63,313 nucleotides of DNA. Origin: Paenibacillus pinistramenti. Lineage in GTDB: Bacteria > Bacillota > Bacilli > Paenibacillales > Paenibacillaceae. The stretch lies in NCBI RefSeq assembly GCF_005869875.1, contig NZ_VAWG01000017.1, positions 1-63,313 on the forward strand, given 5' to 3'. This document shows, in pieces, positions 44,396 through 53,790 of the stretch (position 1 is its first letter; each line of letters starts with the position of its first letter). Both the position numbers and the translations under genes were made by a program. The notes below the pieces were generated by a model. It saw only the letters and a program-made list of their open reading frames with translations, did no database searches and was not told where the DNA came from.

Positions 44396-47300
44396 CCGAG
44401 AATCAATTTGAAACGGAATTAATTCAATACCTTACGAGTGGCACTGTTACCAAACAGGAACATCTTGAAGGAATAGGCAGCTTTGTTGCCAAAGAATCAA
44501 ATGTTGACTACATAGTGAAAACGAAACTTTGGAAATATGAACCTCAGATCAAAACGACAGAACAGCTCTGGGATAACTTCAAGGCCATTCTGGAACAGCA
44601 TAATCAGAACACGCTGGATCACCCTTTAAGTGTGGTGGAATTTAATCAGGTGAAGAAGATTATCTCCGGTCTTCAGACGCCTTACGAAGCGGGACAGTTC
44701 TTGTATGGATTAAACGGGGTGTCGCAAATCGAGATTGATTTGGATGATGGACGTCATGTGTTTCTAACGGTCTTCGATCAGAAGCAAATCGGCGCTGGAG
44801 ATACGGTGTATCAAGTGGTCAATCAAATTAATCGGCCGGCAGTAATCACGGGGAAAAAAGATTGCCGTTTCGACACAACGCTTCTAATCAACGGTCTGCC
44901 CATCATTCAAATTGAGGAAAAGACGGACACGCGTGATGTCAATGAAGCGCTCAATCAAATGAAACAATATGCGGATGAACAGCAGTATCGTGATATTTTC
45001 TCCACCTTGCAGATTTTGGTGGCGATCACGCCAAACAATGTGAAGTACATGGCCAATACGACCTCGGATAAATTTAATAAAGACTTCGCGTTCAACTGGC
45101 AGCGCAAGAGTGACAATACGATCGTGCGTGGCTGGAAGGAATTTGCGGATTCCATGCTCTCGATTCCCATGGCGCATCAAATGGCTACCAACTACATGAT
45201 TCTGGACGGAACCCGGAATAAACAAACCTTGAAGGTGATGCGTCCTTACCAGGTGTATGCAACACAGAACGTGATCGAGAAGTTGAAGCGTGCAGATTTT
45301 GAATTCGGAATGAATAAGATCGGTTATATTTGGCATACCACCGGATCGGGCAAAACGATTACAAGCTTCAAGACCGCTTGGCTTGCAAGCCGCCTGCCGA
45401 AAGTGGACAAGGTTGTCTTTGTGGTGGATCGAATTGCCTTGACCAAGCAAACCAATGAAAATTACAGAGCCTACGACCCCGATGCGACAGAAGACACTTT
45501 TGGCAGCGTTCAGGACACGAATAACACCACCGATCTGAGCCGCAAGCTTAAGAGTAAAGATAACGGTATTATTGTCACTTCCGTACAAAAACTGGATACA
45601 CTGGTGAAACGTAAATCTTTCCAAGCGCCGGACAAGAATATCGTGTTTATCGTGGATGAGGCACACCGTTCAACCGGCGGTGATTCTTTTAAAAATATCC
45701 AGAAAGCCTTTAAGAAATCGGCATGGGTTGGGTATACCGGAACACCGATGTTTGATGAAACGACCACGGGGCTTCGAACGGAAGATATTTTTGGTCCGCT
45801 GCTGCACGCTTATACCATTCGTGAAGCGATCGCAGACCGGAATGTGTTAGGATTTAAGGTTGATTTTGAGACAACCATTGATGAGAAACAGATGAAGGAA
45901 GTCTATCTGCCTGCGTTTTTCCGTGAACGTTATCCCAAATGGACGGATGAACAAATTCAGCAGAAGATCGACAATCTCTCTCCGGAAGATATGGACGATG
46001 CGGTGGAACCGAGTTTCTATGATGAGAATCTGGATCACATCAGACTGGTTGTGGAAGACATCTTTAAACATTGGCGCAACCGTTCGAATGAAGGCAAGTA
46101 CAATGCTTTGTTTACAACTCACGTTGGCGGCGGCAAAGCCAGTACACCCATGGCGATGATGTATTTTAAGGAGTTTTTACGGGTCAATGAAGAGAACAAG
46201 AAGAACGGTGGACAGACTCTAAAAGTTGCCGTTACGTTCAGTCAAAACACATCCAACAGCGATAGCATGCTCGCCACAAATCAAGGGTTGTACGAAGCTA
46301 TTCAAGCTTATAATACAGAGTTTGGCTCAGCGTTTGGAATGGATAATGTCTCTGGCTACACGCAAGAAGTGACAACACGCTTAAATAAAACGGCCACCGA
46401 TGGAAAATTCCTGGATTTAGTAATTGTGGTGGACCAATTATTAACGGGATTTGACGCGCCTGAGCTGAACACGCTGTATGTCGACAGAACGTTGAAAGGT
46501 GCCGGGTTAATCCAGGCTTATTCACGCACGAACCGGATTGCGGATATGCAGGAGAAACCATGGGGACGCATAGTCAATTACCGCTGGCCTGCGCAAAACG
46601 AGAAGCTGATGAATAAAGCTCTCGCTGTTTATGCGAATAAAAACTCAGCCATTTTGTCGGCGGACGAACAACGGAATTCTAATGAGGAAGACGGGATCAT
46701 TGCTAAACCATTTGAAGACGTGTTTACCGAAGTGAAACAAGTGGTTGATCAATTAAGCAGCTTAACGACGGAGTTTCAACAGCTGCCGCCTTCTGAGAAG
46801 CAAAAGGACAATATGCTTGATCTGCTCCGTGAATATAACCGAGGCATGGCCAAATTAAAGCAATACGATCCCGAAGAAGTGGATGGCGAGAAGGTCGGAT
46901 TTAACTATGATGATCCGGATGAGTTACTAGGGAAGTTGGGGATGACGCCAGAACAGGAAGTCATGTTGACCACCGTCTTAACCAATGAACTCAAGTCCCA
47001 TATTGCTAAAGAGAAGAAGATTCCTCTATATCAAATCGAACTGCGGATGACACACGTGAAAGATGTGAAGGTAGACTATGATTACCTGACTGAACTCGTA
47101 GAGCAACTCTTGAACCAGGTTCACGAAGGCAAGAAGGAGGAAGCCCAAGCGACGCAGGAGAAAATCAACCAATTCGCCAATGGATTGGACGATCGGAGCT
47201 ACGCGACCAAGATCATGAATGCGGCTGATGCCATTATCAAAGGCCACTTCCCGCCTGCAGGCTCTGACTTCAAATATCCTGTGAAGCTAAGTGACAGTGA

Positions 47301-47601
47301 ACAAATCATCCAGCAAGCGAATAATGTTAGCCTGGATCGCATGTTCCTTGACTTCCGCGTGAAGTGGGGAATTACGGATATTATCACCAGCAGCGGAATG
47401 CGCGAGCTGTTCAGCCGCCATCGCTACGGTCAGCAGGATCTAGATGATACCGGTCAAATCCGTGACATTATCGCTCAAGCAAGCTCCAGCTACCAGACGC
47501 TTGCTCATGATGAGCAGGTGCAGTCCTTGCCGAGAATGAAATACCGAAACGGCTTGCGCGACGCGATTTACCAACTAGCGGATGAGTTGGCAGAAAGGTA
47601 A
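44392..47601 (+). CDS. hsdR: Type I restriction enzyme R subunit
   Basis: This 1069-aa translocase-nuclease has an N-terminal PD-(D/E)XK core with LLINGLPIIQIEEKTD near residue 165 and the QMKQYADEQQY helix. The superfamily 2 motor follows, with HTTGSGKTITSFKTA, FIVDEAHRSTGG, VGYTGTPMF and a GAGLIQAYSRTNR motif VI region. It cuts unmodified DNA after translocation, in complex with HsdM2S. Length and motif order are complete. It is coupled to the half-HsdS gene upstream, with the rhuM remnant beginning 44 bp downstream. Confidence 0.95.
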   Translation: MTENQFETELIQYLTSGTVTKQEHLEGIGSFVAKESNVDYIVKTKLWKYEPQIKTTEQLWDNFKAILEQHNQNTLDHPLSVVEFNQVKKIISGLQTPYEAGQFLYGLNGVSQIEIDLDDGRHVFLTVFDQKQIGAGDTVYQVVNQINRPAVITGKKDCRFDTTLLINGLPIIQIEEKTDTRDVNEALNQMKQYADEQQYRDIFSTLQILVAITPNNVKYMANTTSDKFNKDFAFNWQRKSDNTIVRGWKEFADSMLSIPMAHQMATNYMILDGTRNKQTLKVMRPYQVYATQNVIEKLKRADFEFGMNKIGYIWHTTGSGKTITSFKTAWLASRLPKVDKVVFVVDRIALTKQTNENYRAYDPDATEDTFGSVQDTNNTTDLSRKLKSKDNGIIVTSVQKLDTLVKRKSFQAPDKNIVFIVDEAHRSTGGDSFKNIQKAFKKSAWVGYTGTPMFDETTTGLRTEDIFGPLLHAYTIREAIADRNVLGFKVDFETTIDEKQMKEVYLPAFFRERYPKWTDEQIQQKIDNLSPEDMDDAVEPSFYDENLDHIRLVVEDIFKHWRNRSNEGKYNALFTTHVGGGKASTPMAMMYFKEFLRVNEENKKNGGQTLKVAVTFSQNTSNSDSMLATNQGLYEAIQAYNTEFGSAFGMDNVSGYTQEVTTRLNKTATDGKFLDLVIVVDQLLTGFDAPELNTLYVDRTLKGAGLIQAYSRTNRIADMQEKPWGRIVNYRWPAQNEKLMNKALAVYANKNSAILSADEQRNSNEEDGIIAKPFEDVFTEVKQVVDQLSSLTTEFQQLPPSEKQKDNMLDLLREYNRGMAKLKQYDPEEVDGEKVGFNYDDPDELLGKLGMTPEQEVMLTTVLTNELKSHIAKEKKIPLYQIELRMTHVKDVKVDYDYLTELVEQLLNQVHEGKKEEAQATQEKINQFANGLDDRSYATKIMNAADAIIKGHFPPAGSDFKYPVKLSDSEQIIQQANNVSLDRMFLDFRVKWGITDIITSSGMRELFSRHRYGQQDLDDTGQIRDIIAQASSSYQTLAHDEQVQSLPRMKYRNGLRDAIYQLADELAER

Positions 47602-47645
47602 ACGGTTTGAACCTATACAACAAAGTCCGTGAACTGGAGGTTCAT

Positions 47646-48562
47646 ATGAACGAAATCCAATTTTTAATGTATGATGCGGATGAAAAGGTGGAAGTTCTTA
47701 TCCAGGACGAAACGATTTGGGCAACTCAAAAGGCTATTGCAGAACTTTTTGATGTTGGAGTCCCAGCAATCAGCAAACACTTAAAGAATATTTTTGAGTC
47801 TGGAGAATTGGATGAGAGAGTGGTTGTTTCCATTTTGGAAAATACCACTCAACACGGTGCAATTGAAGGGAAAACACAAACAAGGCCAGTAAAGTATTTT
47901 AATTTGGATGCAATTATCTCCGTTGGCTATCGTGTGAATTCACAAAAGGCAACGAAGTTCCGGATATGGGCAACGGATATTTTGAAGGATTATATTCAAA
48001 AAGGTTTTAAAATTGATGTTGAACGTATGAAACAAGGGGAGAATGTGTTCGGCAAGGATTACTTCCGCGAGCTGATTGAAACCGTTCGTTCCATTCGAGC
48101 AAGTGAAATGCGACCGTTCAGAACAAGTTTCATTATGCGATTACAGGCAAAACGGCTGCTGAAATTGTTTATGACAGTGCCGATAAAGACAAAGAACACA
48201 TGGGACTTACTTCTTGGAAGAACTCTCCCGATGGCCGTATTTTACAATCTGACGTATTAATTGCAAAGAATTATTTATCGGAAAAAGAAATTCGCAGTCT
48301 GGAGCGCAACGTATCAGCATATTTCGACTATGTGGAACGTCTGCTCGACGACGAGGTTTTGTTGGGAATGCAGGATTTCGCGAAAAGCATTGATGAATTT
48401 TTAGCATTCAATCGCTATGAAATCTTGGAAGGGAATGGGCGTATTTCACAAAGCACTGCTCATGAAAAGGCTATTGGCGAGTATAAAGAATTCAACAAAC
48501 ATCAAAAAATAGTTTCTGATTTTGATAAAGTTATTAAGAAAATACAGGGAGAGCAGAAATGA
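47646..48562 (+). pseudogene. RhuM-family gene, broken by internal deletion and frameshift
   Basis: The first part (MNEIQFLMYDADEKVEVLIQ, TIWATQKAIAELFDV, YRVNSQKATKFRIWA) and the last part (MGLTSWKNSPDGRILQSDV, LLDDEVLLGMQDFAKSIDEFL) are both RhuM, but lie in different frames. Near 48108-48123 the reading RASEMRPF runs into codons for VQNKFHYAITGKTAAEIV in another frame. A span normally found between these segments is missing. RhuM genes are frequent passengers inside type I restriction operons. GGAGG precedes the ATG at 47646. The 3' end overlaps the HsdS start by 4 bp, keeping that coupling intact. Confidence 0.82.
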
Positions 48563-49725
48563 GCGACAATAAAGAAAATGTACCCAAATTAAGATTTCCT
48601 GGGTTCACTGATGCTTGGGAACAGCGTGAGTTATCACAACTTGTTGATGTAAGAAGCGGTCGAGATTATAAGCACCTTGCTGATGGTGATATTCCTGTTT
48701 ATGGAACAGGTGGATATATGCTGAGCGTAAGTGAAGCCTTATCGTATAACCAAGATGCAATCGGTATTGGAAGAAAAGGAACAATAGACAAGCCGTATAT
48801 CTTAAAAGCACCGTTTTGGACGGTAGATACGCTATTTTATGCCGTTCCGAAAGATAGAAATGACTTGGACTTCATTTTCAATATTTTTCAAAAAGTAAAC
48901 TGGAAGCAAAAAGATGAGTCTACTGGTGTACCGAGTTTATCAAAAGTCGCTATAAATAGTGTTCAGGTAATTGCGCCGGATTATAAAGAGCAAAAAGCAA
49001 TCGGGGAATTTTTTACCCAGTTAGACAACCTCATCACCCTTCATCAGCGTAAGTTAAATAACGTGAAAAATATGAAGGCTGGCTTGCTCCAAAAAATGGT
49101 TCCGAAAGATGGCGAAGATTTTCCCGAAGTTCGTTTTCCTGGATTCACTGACGCTTGGGAACAGCGTAAGTTGGGGGAAGTATCACCATTGCGTGGAGGC
49201 TTCGCTTTCAAAAGCGAGCTATTTACAAAAGTCGGAGTGCCTATTGTGAAAATATCGAACATTTTATCAAATGGTGATGTTGGTGGAGAATTTGACCATT
49301 ATGACGAGTTAGAGCAAGATGAAAATTTTATTTTGCCAGATAAAGCAGCAGTTTTAGCAATGTCTGGGGCGACCACCGGAAAGGTCTCTATACTTGATAA
49401 CCCCAATAGAATCAAGATCTATCAAAACCAACGTGTTGGTTATTTTACGGATATAGGTGTAGCTGATTATACATTTATTTCGACAGTTGTTCGCTCAGAT
49501 TTGTTTGCAGATAAGTTAAAGTCTGTTTTAGTATCCGGAGCACAGCCCAATGTTTCCTCAAAAGAAATTGATACATTTGAATTTTTTATGCCAAGTGAAA
49601 AAGAAGAACAAACTCAAATTGGCAACTTTTTTAAGCATATTGACAACCTCATCACCCTTCATCAGCGTAAACTGGATAACCTGCAGCAACTGAAGAAATC
49701 ACTACTCCAACAAATGTTTGTTTGA
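48559..49725 (+). CDS. hsdS: Type I restriction enzyme S subunit (two TRDs)
   Basis: This 388-aa specificity subunit has two target-recognition domains. Each begins at a conserved FPGFTDAWEQR segment (about residues 14 and 193) and ends at a conserved LDNLITLHQRKL helix (about 155 and 361). It directs HsdM methylation and HsdR cleavage to a split DNA target. The DNA coding for these segments forms repeats shared with the silent cassette at 52057: 48613-48632 and 49153-49172 on the 5' side, and identical 27-bp repeats at 49024-49050 and 49642-49668 on the 3' side. Specificity can therefore change by cassette exchange. Confidence 0.93.
   Translation: MSDNKENVPKLRFPGFTDAWEQRELSQLVDVRSGRDYKHLADGDIPVYGTGGYMLSVSEALSYNQDAIGIGRKGTIDKPYILKAPFWTVDTLFYAVPKDRNDLDFIFNIFQKVNWKQKDESTGVPSLSKVAINSVQVIAPDYKEQKAIGEFFTQLDNLITLHQRKLNNVKNMKAGLLQKMVPKDGEDFPEVRFPGFTDAWEQRKLGEVSPLRGGFAFKSELFTKVGVPIVKISNILSNGDVGGEFDHYDELEQDENFILPDKAAVLAMSGATTGKVSILDNPNRIKIYQNQRVGYFTDIGVADYTFISTVVRSDLFADKLKSVLVSGAQPNVSSKEIDTFEFFMPSEKEEQTQIGNFFKHIDNLITLHQRKLDNLQQLKKSLLQQMFV
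49024..49050 (+). repeat. 27-bp TRD-border direct repeat, copy 1
   Basis: It begins GACAACCTCATC and ends CATCAGCGT, coding DNLITLHQR after TRD 1. It is identical to copies at 49642-49668 and 52552-52578. Confidence 0.93.
49642..49668 (+). repeat. 27-bp TRD-border direct repeat, copy 2
   Basis: This is the same 27 bases after TRD 2 of the expressed hsdS. Confidence 0.93.
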
Positions 49726-49740
49726 TCGGAGGACCTAGTT

Positions 49741-50355
49741 ATGGTTTTAAATAACAAGCTAGGAATTACCAATTCTTCGGAGCTTGCTCGCGCTGAAGAG
49801 AAACTTAGTAAGAAAAAAGCCCTTGAAATGTTTGAATCAGGTTTGTTGGATACATTGGAGGGAACATTTAACGCACTATCCGAAATTTACAAGGGTCTGT
49901 TCGAGGATATTTATGACTTCGCCGGAAAAGTGTGTGATGTAAATATTGCAAAGGGCGGTTTTCGGTTCGTACCCGTTATGTACCTTGAAGCTGCGCTGGA
50001 ACATATCGCAAAAATGCCGCAATCCACCTTTGATGAAATCATAGAAAAATATGTCGAGATGAATGTGGCTCATCCCTTCAGAGAGGGCAATGGGAGGAGC
50101 ATGAGAATATGGCTTGACACTATTTTGAAAAGAGAATTGAGGCAAGTTGTCGATTGGAGCAAGGTCGATAAAGATGATTATCTGCTTGCGATGGAAAGAA
50201 GTCCCGTCAAGGACGTTGAAATCAAGCTTCTGCTTAAAACTGCGCTTACCGACAAAATCAATGACCGTGAAGTCTATATGAAAGGCATCGACGCAAGCTA
50301 TCATTATGAGGGTTACAACGTATACAGGACGGAAGACCTTGATAATGAGCAGTAA
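49741..50355 (+). CDS. Fic-family AMP-transferase, class III with C-terminal inhibitory motif
   Basis: The 204-aa protein has the catalytic Fic motif HPFREGNGR at residues 111-119. A C-terminal SYHYEG at 186-191 fits the inhibitory helix pattern [S/T]xxxE[G/N], which is placed at the C terminus in class III Fic proteins such as that of Neisseria. Such enzymes add AMP to a target protein and are held off by their own helix. The gene sits between hsdS and hsdM with GGAGG upstream. Fic genes recur in type I loci, and a guard or abortive role is plausible but not shown. Confidence 0.85.
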   Translation: MVLNNKLGITNSSELARAEEKLSKKKALEMFESGLLDTLEGTFNALSEIYKGLFEDIYDFAGKVCDVNIAKGGFRFVPVMYLEAALEHIAKMPQSTFDEIIEKYVEMNVAHPFREGNGRSMRIWLDTILKRELRQVVDWSKVDKDDYLLAMERSPVKDVEIKLLLKTALTDKINDREVYMKGIDASYHYEGYNVYRTEDLDNEQ

Positions 50356-50391
50356 ACTTGGCGATTGAATAACTAGGAGGAAAAGATCAAG

Positions 50392-51990
50392 ATGAGCAAT
50401 AATCTACAAACCATTACAACCAAACTGTGGGCGATGGCGAATGAGCTTCGCGGAAGCATGGACGCCGCAGAATACAAAAACTACATTTTAGCCTTTATGT
50501 TCTATCGTTATCTGTCCGAGCACCAAGAACAATATTTAGTTAAAAATAATGTTCTCGATGTGGCCGAAGGCGAGTCGATCAATCAAGCCTATTTAGAACA
50601 AGCGAAGGGTGACGATTTGAATGACTACCTGGAGGATATTTCTGCAAGCTTAGGCTATGCCATAGCACCGCTGGATACATGGGCATCTTTAGTTGATAAG
50701 ATTGATAATAGCATGGTCATTCCAAGTGATTATCAAACGATGTTTGACAACTTCAATAAGAACGCTGAATTAAACAAAGAAGCCGTGAAAGATTTTCGTG
50801 GCGTGTTTAACGATATCAATCTTGGAGACTCTCGTCTTGGTTCCTCTACAAATGAACGGGCGAAATCACTTAACCGGATTGTAAAGCTGGTTGATGGGAT
50901 TGATTATAAAGGTGAAGACGGCCAAGATATTCTTGGCGCGATCTATGAATATCTGATCGGTCAGTTTGCAGCAAGCGCAGGGAAAAAAGGCGGAGAGTTC
51001 TACACCCCGCATGAAGTTTCTAAAATTTTGGCTAAAATCGTAACGGAGGGTGTACAAGAATCGGACAAGACTTTCGCCGTGTACGACCCGACCTGTGGAT
51101 CTGGATCCTTGCTCTTAACCGTGAAAGAGGAATTGCCAGGCGGAGATAAGCCGGGGGCTATCAAGTTCTTTGGCCAGGAAAAGAATACAACAACCTACAA
51201 CTTGGCTCGTATGAACCTGATGATGCATGGCGTTTCATTTAACAACATGACGCTGTCTAATGCAGATACACTGGAAAGCGATTGGCCGGATGGACCGGAT
51301 GAAAAAGGTATTGACCGCCCGCGCTCTTTTGACGCTGTTGTTGCGAACCCTCCTTATTCTGCTCATTGGGATAACAGCGAAACGAAACTGAAAGACGCGC
51401 GTTTTAGCGAATATGGTAAGCTTGCTCCGAAGACAAAGGCAGACTACGCCTTTATTCTACACAGTCTATATCATCTGAATGATACGGGAACAATGGCAAT
51501 TGTACTGCCACACGGTGTCTTGTTCCGTGGAGCAGCAGAAGGAGCGATTCGCCAAACCATCATTGAGAAGAACTACCTGGATACGGTAATAGGGCTCCCC
51601 GCCAATTTGTTCTACGGTGTAAGCATCCCGACGACGATTCTCGTATTCAAGAAAAATCGTAAAACAAAAGATATTTTGTTTATCGATGCAAGCAAAGAGT
51701 TTGAAAAAGGCAAGAATCAAAACAAACTTACGGATAACAACATCAACAAGATCGTAGAAACCTATCGGAATCGTGTGGATGTTGATAAATATGCTCATGT
51801 GGCATCCCTTGAAGAAATCAAAGATAACGAGTTCAACTTGAATATCCCTCGCTACGTGAATACATCTGAAGAAGAAGAAACCATTGACCTGGATGAAGTG
51901 ATTAAGCTATTAGAGCAGGACAAGCAGGAAATCGCTGATCTTGAAGCTAAGATTAATGAACAGTTGAGAATTTTAGGTGTAAATGTGTAA
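50392..51990 (+). CDS. hsdM: Type I restriction enzyme M subunit
   Basis: This 532-aa N6-adenine methyltransferase has an N-terminal HsdM helical domain (LWAMANELRGSMDAAEYKNY), then GGEFYTPHEV, the SAM motif YDPTCGSGSLLL near residue 230 and the catalytic NPPY (VVANPPYSAHW) near 320. It methylates the target set by HsdS. The start ATG 50392 has AGGAGG upstream. It is the last expressed gene of the operon and is followed by a strong terminator. Confidence 0.95.
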   Translation: MSNNLQTITTKLWAMANELRGSMDAAEYKNYILAFMFYRYLSEHQEQYLVKNNVLDVAEGESINQAYLEQAKGDDLNDYLEDISASLGYAIAPLDTWASLVDKIDNSMVIPSDYQTMFDNFNKNAELNKEAVKDFRGVFNDINLGDSRLGSSTNERAKSLNRIVKLVDGIDYKGEDGQDILGAIYEYLIGQFAASAGKKGGEFYTPHEVSKILAKIVTEGVQESDKTFAVYDPTCGSGSLLLTVKEELPGGDKPGAIKFFGQEKNTTTYNLARMNLMMHGVSFNNMTLSNADTLESDWPDGPDEKGIDRPRSFDAVVANPPYSAHWDNSETKLKDARFSEYGKLAPKTKADYAFILHSLYHLNDTGTMAIVLPHGVLFRGAAEGAIRQTIIEKNYLDTVIGLPANLFYGVSIPTTILVFKKNRKTKDILFIDASKEFEKGKNQNKLTDNNINKIVETYRNRVDVDKYAHVASLEEIKDNEFNLNIPRYVNTSEEEETIDLDEVIKLLEQDKQEIADLEAKINEQLRILGVNV

Positions 51991-52006
51991 GAACTGATGG
52001 AAGAGG

Positions 52007-52038
52007 GAGTCAAGAATATTTATTCTTGGCTCTTTTTT
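52007..52038 (+). terminator. Intrinsic terminator after hsdM
   Basis: GAGTCAAGAAT (52007-52017) and ATTCTTGGCTC (52022-52032), with one G-U pair, are followed by six Ts. It lies directly in front of the third TRD cassette. Confidence 0.93.
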
Positions 52039-52551
52039 GTAGGCTTTCGTTCTTTCGCTTGGGAACAGCGTAGGTTGGGGGATGTTGTAAAAATGGTCGG
52101 TGGAGCTACGCCTTCAAAGGCAAACAAAGCCTACTGGAATGGCGATATTGTGTGGCTATCATCACAGGAAATAAAAGACAGATATGTTTCTGCAGGGACC
52201 TATACAATAACCGAAAAGGCAGTACGTGAATCGGCTACAAAAGTTGTTCCGGCATTCACTCCGCTGATTGTTTCAAGGAGTGGTATTCTTGCGCGAATGT
52301 TCCCAATTACCCTTCCAACCGTTGATGTTGCAATAAATCAAGACATCAAGGCTCTATTATTGGATAGTGGAATACTAGACACATACTTCTTCGTCAGCCA
52401 ACTTGAAATGAAAGAGAATACGATTCTCACTTCAATAGTTAAGACGGGGACAACCGTACAATCTGTTAATATGCCAGATTTTGAAAAGTTAATTATTTCG
52501 ATTCCATCTATTCGGGAGCAGCAGAAAATCGGTAAGACATTTAAGAACCTC

Positions 52552-52578
52552 GACAACCTCATCACCCTTCATCAGCGT
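52552..52578 (+). repeat. 27-bp TRD-border direct repeat, copy 3
   Basis: These are the same 27 bases at the end of the silent cassette. They overlap the inverted-repeat arm 52565-52583. Confidence 0.93.
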
Positions 52579-52583
52579 GAGCC
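52565..52583. repeat. Inverted repeat left of recombinase gene
   Basis: This arm, CCCTTCATCAGCGTGAGCC, pairs with 53568-53586 (GGCTCACGCTG, then GTGAGGGG) with two mismatches. The inner 11 bases CAGCGTGAGCC are perfect. It includes the end of the hsdS repeat. Confidence 0.75.
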
Positions 52584-52602
52584 TTAAGCGGATAGCGGTG
52601 AT

Positions 52603-53535
52603 CTAGCTTAAGCTAGATAATGAACGCATTACAAGGTCAATATCTTTATTTTCAAGTTCCTGAATAATGTGGAGGTAGGTTTTCTGGGTTGTGGTCATAC
52701 TTGCATGTCCTAGTCGCCGTGCAACACTAGCAATGGAGACACCTGCAAACAATAAAAGTGACGCGTGGGTATGCCGCAAGCCGTGAATGGAAATGTTAGG
52801 CACATTAGCTTTCCCACATAAACGAGTCAACACGGAATTTACAGTTGAATTATAGATTTTTCCTTTGGTGCGTACAAAAATCGGCTTATCTTCCGGCAGC
52901 CCCTTCAGCAATTGAGAGAATCGAATAACGGTTTGCCAGTCAAGTTGAATTTTTCGTACCGAGGATTGATTTTTGGTTGGCAAGAATCCACCATCACCTT
53001 TGTAATTCCAGGTCTTGTTGATAGACAATGTTTGGTGTGTAAAGTCAAAATCTTTGGGGGTTAACGCTAAAGCCTCTGAAAATCGCATACCCGTTTTTGC
53101 AAGCAGAAGAATGAACCAGTCCCAGTTGATTTCTTGCTCCAAATTCAAATTTGTCAGCATCGTATGAAGCTCAAACTGATTCAAGTATTGCGGTTTCTTG
53201 TCACGGGGTGTTTTGCCTTTGATGATTGCTTTGCGTGTTGGATCGCGTTCAATTAAGCCCTCATCAACGGCATCAAGAATTGCACCTTTAAGTTGATGGT
53301 GAAAATCCATCGTTGTCTGACGTTCGTGCTCTGCAGCATAATCATTTAGTAACTGCTGATAAGATATGCGTGTCAGCTCGCAAACTTTCAAATTAGGGGC
53401 TAGTTTGACCAACCATTGATAGGTCATCAAATATTTTGCCATTGTAACTGACCGTATCGCACCTTCTTTGTAAACTGTAATCCAACGTTTGTAGTAGGCG
53501 TGAAAGAGTTCGTTTTTAACAGTTTCTTCTGACAT
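52603..53535 (-). CDS. Tyrosine recombinase, probable HsdS-shuffling enzyme
   Basis: The 310-aa phage-integrase-type recombinase has a full SAM-like core-binding domain (residues 10-110) and catalytic residues R151 (TGMRFSEAL), H251-R254 (HGLRHTHA), H277 (LGHASM) and Y287 (KTYLHI). The gene is wrapped within 20-33 bp by inverted repeats at 52565-52583 and 53568-53586. One of these contains the end of the TRD repeat. Recombinases next to type I loci of streptococci and other Bacillota rearrange hsdS genes; the same job is inferred here. GGGAGGAC precedes the ATG. Confidence 0.88.
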   Translation of the reverse strand: MSEETVKNELFHAYYKRWITVYKEGAIRSVTMAKYLMTYQWLVKLAPNLKVCELTRISYQQLLNDYAAEHERQTTMDFHHQLKGAILDAVDEGLIERDPTRKAIIKGKTPRDKKPQYLNQFELHTMLTNLNLEQEINWDWFILLLAKTGMRFSEALALTPKDFDFTHQTLSINKTWNYKGDGGFLPTKNQSSVRKIQLDWQTVIRFSQLLKGLPEDKPIFVRTKGKIYNSTVNSVLTRLCGKANVPNISIHGLRHTHASLLLFAGVSIASVARRLGHASMTTTQKTYLHIIQELENKDIDLVMRSLSSLS

Positions 53536-53567
53536 AATAGTGTCCTCCCAGTGATTTATTTAATTAC

Positions 53568-53586
53568 GGCTCACGCTGGTGAGGGG
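53568..53586. repeat. Inverted repeat right of recombinase gene
   Basis: This arm is complementary to 52565-52583 (17 of 19). It lies upstream of the recombinase start and no HsdS coding follows it. Confidence 0.72.
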
Positions 53587-53734
53587 GATTTTTGTAGTGA
53601 ATCGTTTATATTTTACAGTAATGTAGGGTTCAGATAATTAATAGATTCATCAAAGATAGATTCCAAACGCCCAATTCTGTATAATTTTATCAGGTTTGTC
53701 TGTATGAATAGTAATGGCAGATAGATAAGTAATG

Positions 53735-53780
53735 GAATAATCGAGTAGCTGAATAACCGAGTAATCGAATTTCTGAGAAG
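53735..53780 (+). repeat. 16-bp imperfect tandem repeat upstream of TIR-type gene
   Basis: Three units begin GAATAATCGAG, GAATAACCGAG and GAATTTCTGAG at 53735, 53751 and 53767, ending just before the ribosome site. This segment is the part missing from the decayed copy at 43.3 kb. Confidence 0.65.
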
Positions 53781-53790
53781 GGGGAACGGG

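Larger units (their letters stand above)
52057..52587 (+). pseudogene. Silent HsdS TRD cassette (third TRD)
   Basis: A single target-recognition domain starts at AWEQRRLG (DNA repeat 52057-52080) and ends at NLDNLITLHQRE with the 27-bp repeat 52552-52578, then stops within 3 codons. An ATG at 51997 is in frame, but the reading between it and the cassette runs through the terminator stem and lacks a ribosome site. The cassette is thus probably neither transcribed nor translated and serves as a store for exchange into hsdS. The TRD differs from both expressed TRDs. Confidence 0.82.

Noticed and set aside
51997..52056. ATG 51997 as start of an expressed HsdS protein
   Set aside because: It lies just before the terminator stem, lacks a ribosome site, and the codons up to the cassette repeat do not resemble HsdS.
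48613..52578. Repeats in hsdS region as a CRISPR array
   Set aside because: The repeats are coding, widely and unevenly spaced, and mark TRD borders. No CRISPR array or cas gene was seen in the window.
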